A DNA stretch of 7,113 nucleotides from Candidatus Brocadiaceae bacterium (GTDB lineage: Bacteria; Planctomycetota; Brocadiia; SM23-32), in the NCBI GenBank assembly GCA_003551785.1, contig PUNP01000764.1, positions 1 to 7,113 on the forward strand, read 5' to 3'. The notes under the pieces were generated by a model, which was not told the DNA's origin, did no database searches, and worked only from the letters and a program-made list of their open reading frames with translations. Shown here piece after piece: positions 5,438 through 7,113 of the stretch; positions within the stretch are counted from its first letter, which is position 1; the number at the start of each line of letters is the position of its first letter. The translations under genes and the position numbers were made by a program.

Positions 5438-6463
5438 CTAATTCATTAAATCGATAAGAAGGCGATAGGTCACCGTCATTAATAAAATATTAAGCAGGAT
5501 AACTGCTGGGATTAAAAAGGTGGCGATGCTTTCTTTGATTTTATAAATTCTCGTGATCCCGCTCAACAGTACTAAGATTAAACAGCAGACAGCATACAGA
5601 ACCAATCCGCCAACCACCATCATAAGCGGTTTTGAAGGGTCTTCTTCCAAGGGAGCGTTCCTGCCAATTAGATAAATAAGCAGGGAAGTCAGGGCAATCG
5701 GCAAATAAGCACTGCCCGCTATCAGGAGGTCGGTGCCGAAACCTCTCTCCTCATCATGTTCAGCAAAGATATTTCTGACAATTGTTCCGGCAACAGCCAG
5801 TGTCAATATAGGCACGAAAGCTACGGCGGCATAATGAAGAAAAGCATCGACGGTTTCCATTGTTTCCGGAAAAACAGGAATCTCGCTGGTAAACAAATCG
5901 TAAAGGATAGCGAACGAGCAAACCAGAGCGATAAGGCTCAAAATCAATCCTGCTTTGGCCGCGCCGCCATTGCCTCTCTCTCTGAAAATGGAATAAGTAG
6001 CGCCTAAGGGATCCCACAGAACAGCCAGACTGTAAGTTTTTATTTCCGGAGCAGTTAATTGCTGATGAACAGCAGTACCGGGACGAGCATAATCACTTGC
6101 TTGGGTTTCATCTTCTATTGTACTATCAAACGACTTTTGTCGTTCCCCCTCGGCTTGAGGTGGTTGTTTCAATTTTAATGTGTTTGCTTTTTGGGTGCCG
6201 AGAATCTCTTCCTTGTCTGTTTCTTCGGTTTCCGACGAAGAAGAAGGCACCGCTATGGTTCTTTTTTCCTGAGCAGCGGACTGCGGGGTTTTAGGAGCTT
6301 TCACAGGTTCAAACAGACCTTCTATTTCACCCGCCTTTTTCCACTTCTCCTTATCCGGAGAAATGCTGTCTTCTTTTTTTAACTTCCCTTCCGCTATCAT
6401 TTTTTTTAAGCGGTCGGCGGGAAAAGGGCCAAGAACCCGTTTATTCGTACGTATGTAATACAT
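5438..6463 (-). CDS. GYF_2 domain + Yip1-like five-helix membrane protein
   Basis: A 341-residue protein starts at ATG 6463 behind a strong AAGGAG and stops at TAG 5440-5438. Residues 2-51 form a GYF_2 (DUF4339-type) domain: aromatic start YYIR, the LGPFPADRLKKMIAEGKL core, then the conserved Trp at 41 and GLF end. Residues ~52-145 are a low-complexity linker rich in Lys, Glu, Ser, Pro and Gln. The block around LWDPLGATYSIFRERGNGG (149-167) leads into about five membrane helices (roughly 171-191, 209-230, 246-266, 279-302, 313-337), an arrangement like the Yip1 family of membrane proteins. The GYF_2 domain should sit in the cytosol as a peptide-binding or adaptor module; that role is inferred. 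There is no catalytic motif. The second gene downstream of a shared linker-free GYF_2 domain is the PrsW fusion, so two adaptors of the same type lie side by side, suggesting a common partner. GYF_2 call is strong; Yip1-like is by helix pattern only. Confidence 0.88.
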   Translation of the reverse strand: MYYIRTNKRVLGPFPADRLKKMIAEGKLKKEDSISPDKEKWKKAGEIEGLFEPVKAPKTPQSAAQEKRTIAVPSSSSETEETDKEEILGTQKANTLKLKQPPQAEGERQKSFDSTIEDETQASDYARPGTAVHQQLTAPEIKTYSLAVLWDPLGATYSIFRERGNGGAAKAGLILSLIALVCSFAILYDLFTSEIPVFPETMETVDAFLHYAAVAFVPILTLAVAGTIVRNIFAEHDEERGFGTDLLIAGSAYLPIALTSLLIYLIGRNAPLEEDPSKPLMMVVGGLVLYAVCCLILVLLSGITRIYKIKESIATFLIPAVILLNILLMTVTYRLLIDLMN

Positions 6464-6471
6464 TTAGCAAA

Positions 6472-6477
6472 CTCCTT
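6472..6477 (-). promoter_or_regulatory. Ribosome binding site for the GYF_2/Yip1-like gene
   Basis: On the minus strand AAGGAG lies 8 bases before the ATG at 6463-6461. It is the strongest Shine-Dalgarno in the window, and it supports this ATG, which gives a GYF_2 domain starting at residue 2. Confidence 0.7.
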
Positions 6478-6489
6478 TGATCGGCTCCT

Positions 6490-7113
6490 TTATTTTCCAT
6501 TAACCGGCCAGCAGTCCGGCCACTCAATTTCAGACCCGCTTTTAGGTGTTTTATTCTTTATCTCAGCTGCCAAATCTCGGGTGGATCTTCCATCTTTCGG
6601 AGCGAAAACCGGCTGACCCGGATAAATATGTTCCTTGAATGATTCGTCAATTTCAGTCAACTCAGAGTTGGAATCGGAAATTATTTTAAATCCGGCGCTG
6701 CCATCTGCATCATCGGCAATAACAACCCAGATTTCATGAATATCTTCTTGCAGAACACGATTAGTTATTTGTATATTTTTATCGCGGTCGATAACACCGA
6801 CCGCCCTTACCTGGCGACTTAGCGCGGTCTTTAAAAGGCTTTGACGATAGTAATATTGTTCATGAAAATCAGGGACCTGGTTCAGAAAATCATGTAAACG
6901 ATTAAAAGTGACTGGATTCAACTCGGCTTTTACCCAGTCCCGTTGAGCTGTGCGTTCGAATAAATCGTCGATTTCATCTATATATTTCTGATACTGTAAT
7001 TGCCTGTCTTTTTCACTGATTCGGGATGCGCCTGCCAGAAGGTTTCTTATAATGACCAACTTCACCTGCGTGGCCATAGCTTTTGTGTCTCGCACCTGAT
7101 TAATTTGTTCAAA
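6490..7113 (-). CDS. Uncharacterised protein, 3' part (runs off the right edge)
   Basis: I do not recognise this family. The frame is open from the right edge to a TAA at 6492-6490, giving 207 visible residues. A GTG at 7095-7093 could start a 201-residue protein, but no Shine-Dalgarno precedes it and the frame stays open upstream through FEQINQV, so I call the gene partial. The first ~95 residues look helical and charged, with a clustered YRQ/YYY segment. The next ~80 look beta-rich: RAVGVIDRDKNI, then HEIWVVIADDADG, then the conserved-looking block YPGQPVFAPKDGRST. No signal peptide or membrane helix is visible, so the visible part is probably cytosolic, but the missing N-terminus could change that. 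It is followed after 26 bases by the GYF_2/Yip1-like gene on the same strand, so it is probably the upstream member of the same transcript. Reality of the gene is likely; its function is unknown. Confidence 0.75.
   Translation of the reverse strand, partial: FEQINQVRDTKAMATQVKLVIIRNLLAGASRISEKDRQLQYQKYIDEIDDLFERTAQRDWVKAELNPVTFNRLHDFLNQVPDFHEQYYYRQSLLKTALSRQVRAVGVIDRDKNIQITNRVLQEDIHEIWVVIADDADGSAGFKIISDSNSELTEIDESFKEHIYPGQPVFAPKDGRSTRDLAAEIKNKTPKSGSEIEWPDCWPVNGK

Larger units (their letters stand above)
729..7113 (-). other. Seven-gene minus-strand cluster, probable operon
   Basis: All seven genes point the same way, with gaps of 26, 122, 32, 12, 5 and 44 bases. Five are predicted membrane proteins with fitting roles (channel, two B-type rods, PrsW protease, Yip1-like adaptor), a sixth is membrane-anchored, and two share GYF_2 domains. 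The promoter must lie beyond 7113, unless the 122-base gap at 5316-5437 carries one I cannot recognise. Confidence 0.7.

Overview
The window holds one long minus-strand gene cluster that runs from the right edge (7113) down to 729. Below it lies a gene-free, repeat-bearing stretch at 1-728. No RNA gene, insertion sequence, CRISPR array or plus-strand gene could be supported. Transmembrane ion-channel subunits with predicted periplasmic rods point to a double-membraned bacterium. GYF_2 (DUF4339-type) adaptor domains next to MotA/TolQ/ExbB-type channel genes, moderate G+C, Shine-Dalgarno sites and frequent TTG/GTG starts all fit the PVC superphylum (Planctomycetota, Verrucomicrobiota, Lentisphaerota/Kiritimatiellota). 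That placement is an inference from memory of gene context, not a proven identification.

In transcription order (right to left) the cluster contains: (1) the 3' part of a gene of unknown function, 7113-6490; (2) a GYF_2 domain joined by a low-complexity linker to a five-helix, Yip1-like membrane domain, 6463-5438; (3) a GYF_2 domain fused to a complete PrsW-type membrane protease, 5315-4200; (4) a four-helix MotA/TolQ/ExbB-type proton-channel subunit, 4167-3301; (5) and (6) two different single-pass proteins, 3288-2446 and 2440-1478, each with an aspartate at the start of the membrane helix, about 130 residues of charged coiled coil and a C-terminal globular domain; (7) a single-pass protein with a very acidic linker of about 120 residues and a small C-terminal domain, 1433-729. 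Gaps between genes are 26, 122, 32, 12, 5 and 44 bases, so genes 4-7 in particular look co-transcribed and partly translationally coupled. The promoter is not in the window.

Working model: gene 4 is the channel ring (A subunit) of an ion-driven stator or energy-transducing complex. Genes 5 and 6 supply the two central B-type subunits as two different chains rather than a homodimer. They carry long rods and ExbD/TolR-like or unassigned end domains in place of an OmpA-type peptidoglycan anchor. The two GYF_2 membrane proteins and gene 7 would be accessory or regulatory parts, with PrsW offering control by intramembrane proteolysis. The window does not show what the motor drives.

The 728-base region beyond the last gene holds two diverged direct repeats 259 bases apart, a perfect 7-bp inverted repeat, a hairpin just past the last stop codon, and a GC-rich block of GAGC-type short repeats. 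The only long internal gap (5316-5437) ends in a terminator-like hairpin set directly before the ribosome-binding site of the PrsW gene.
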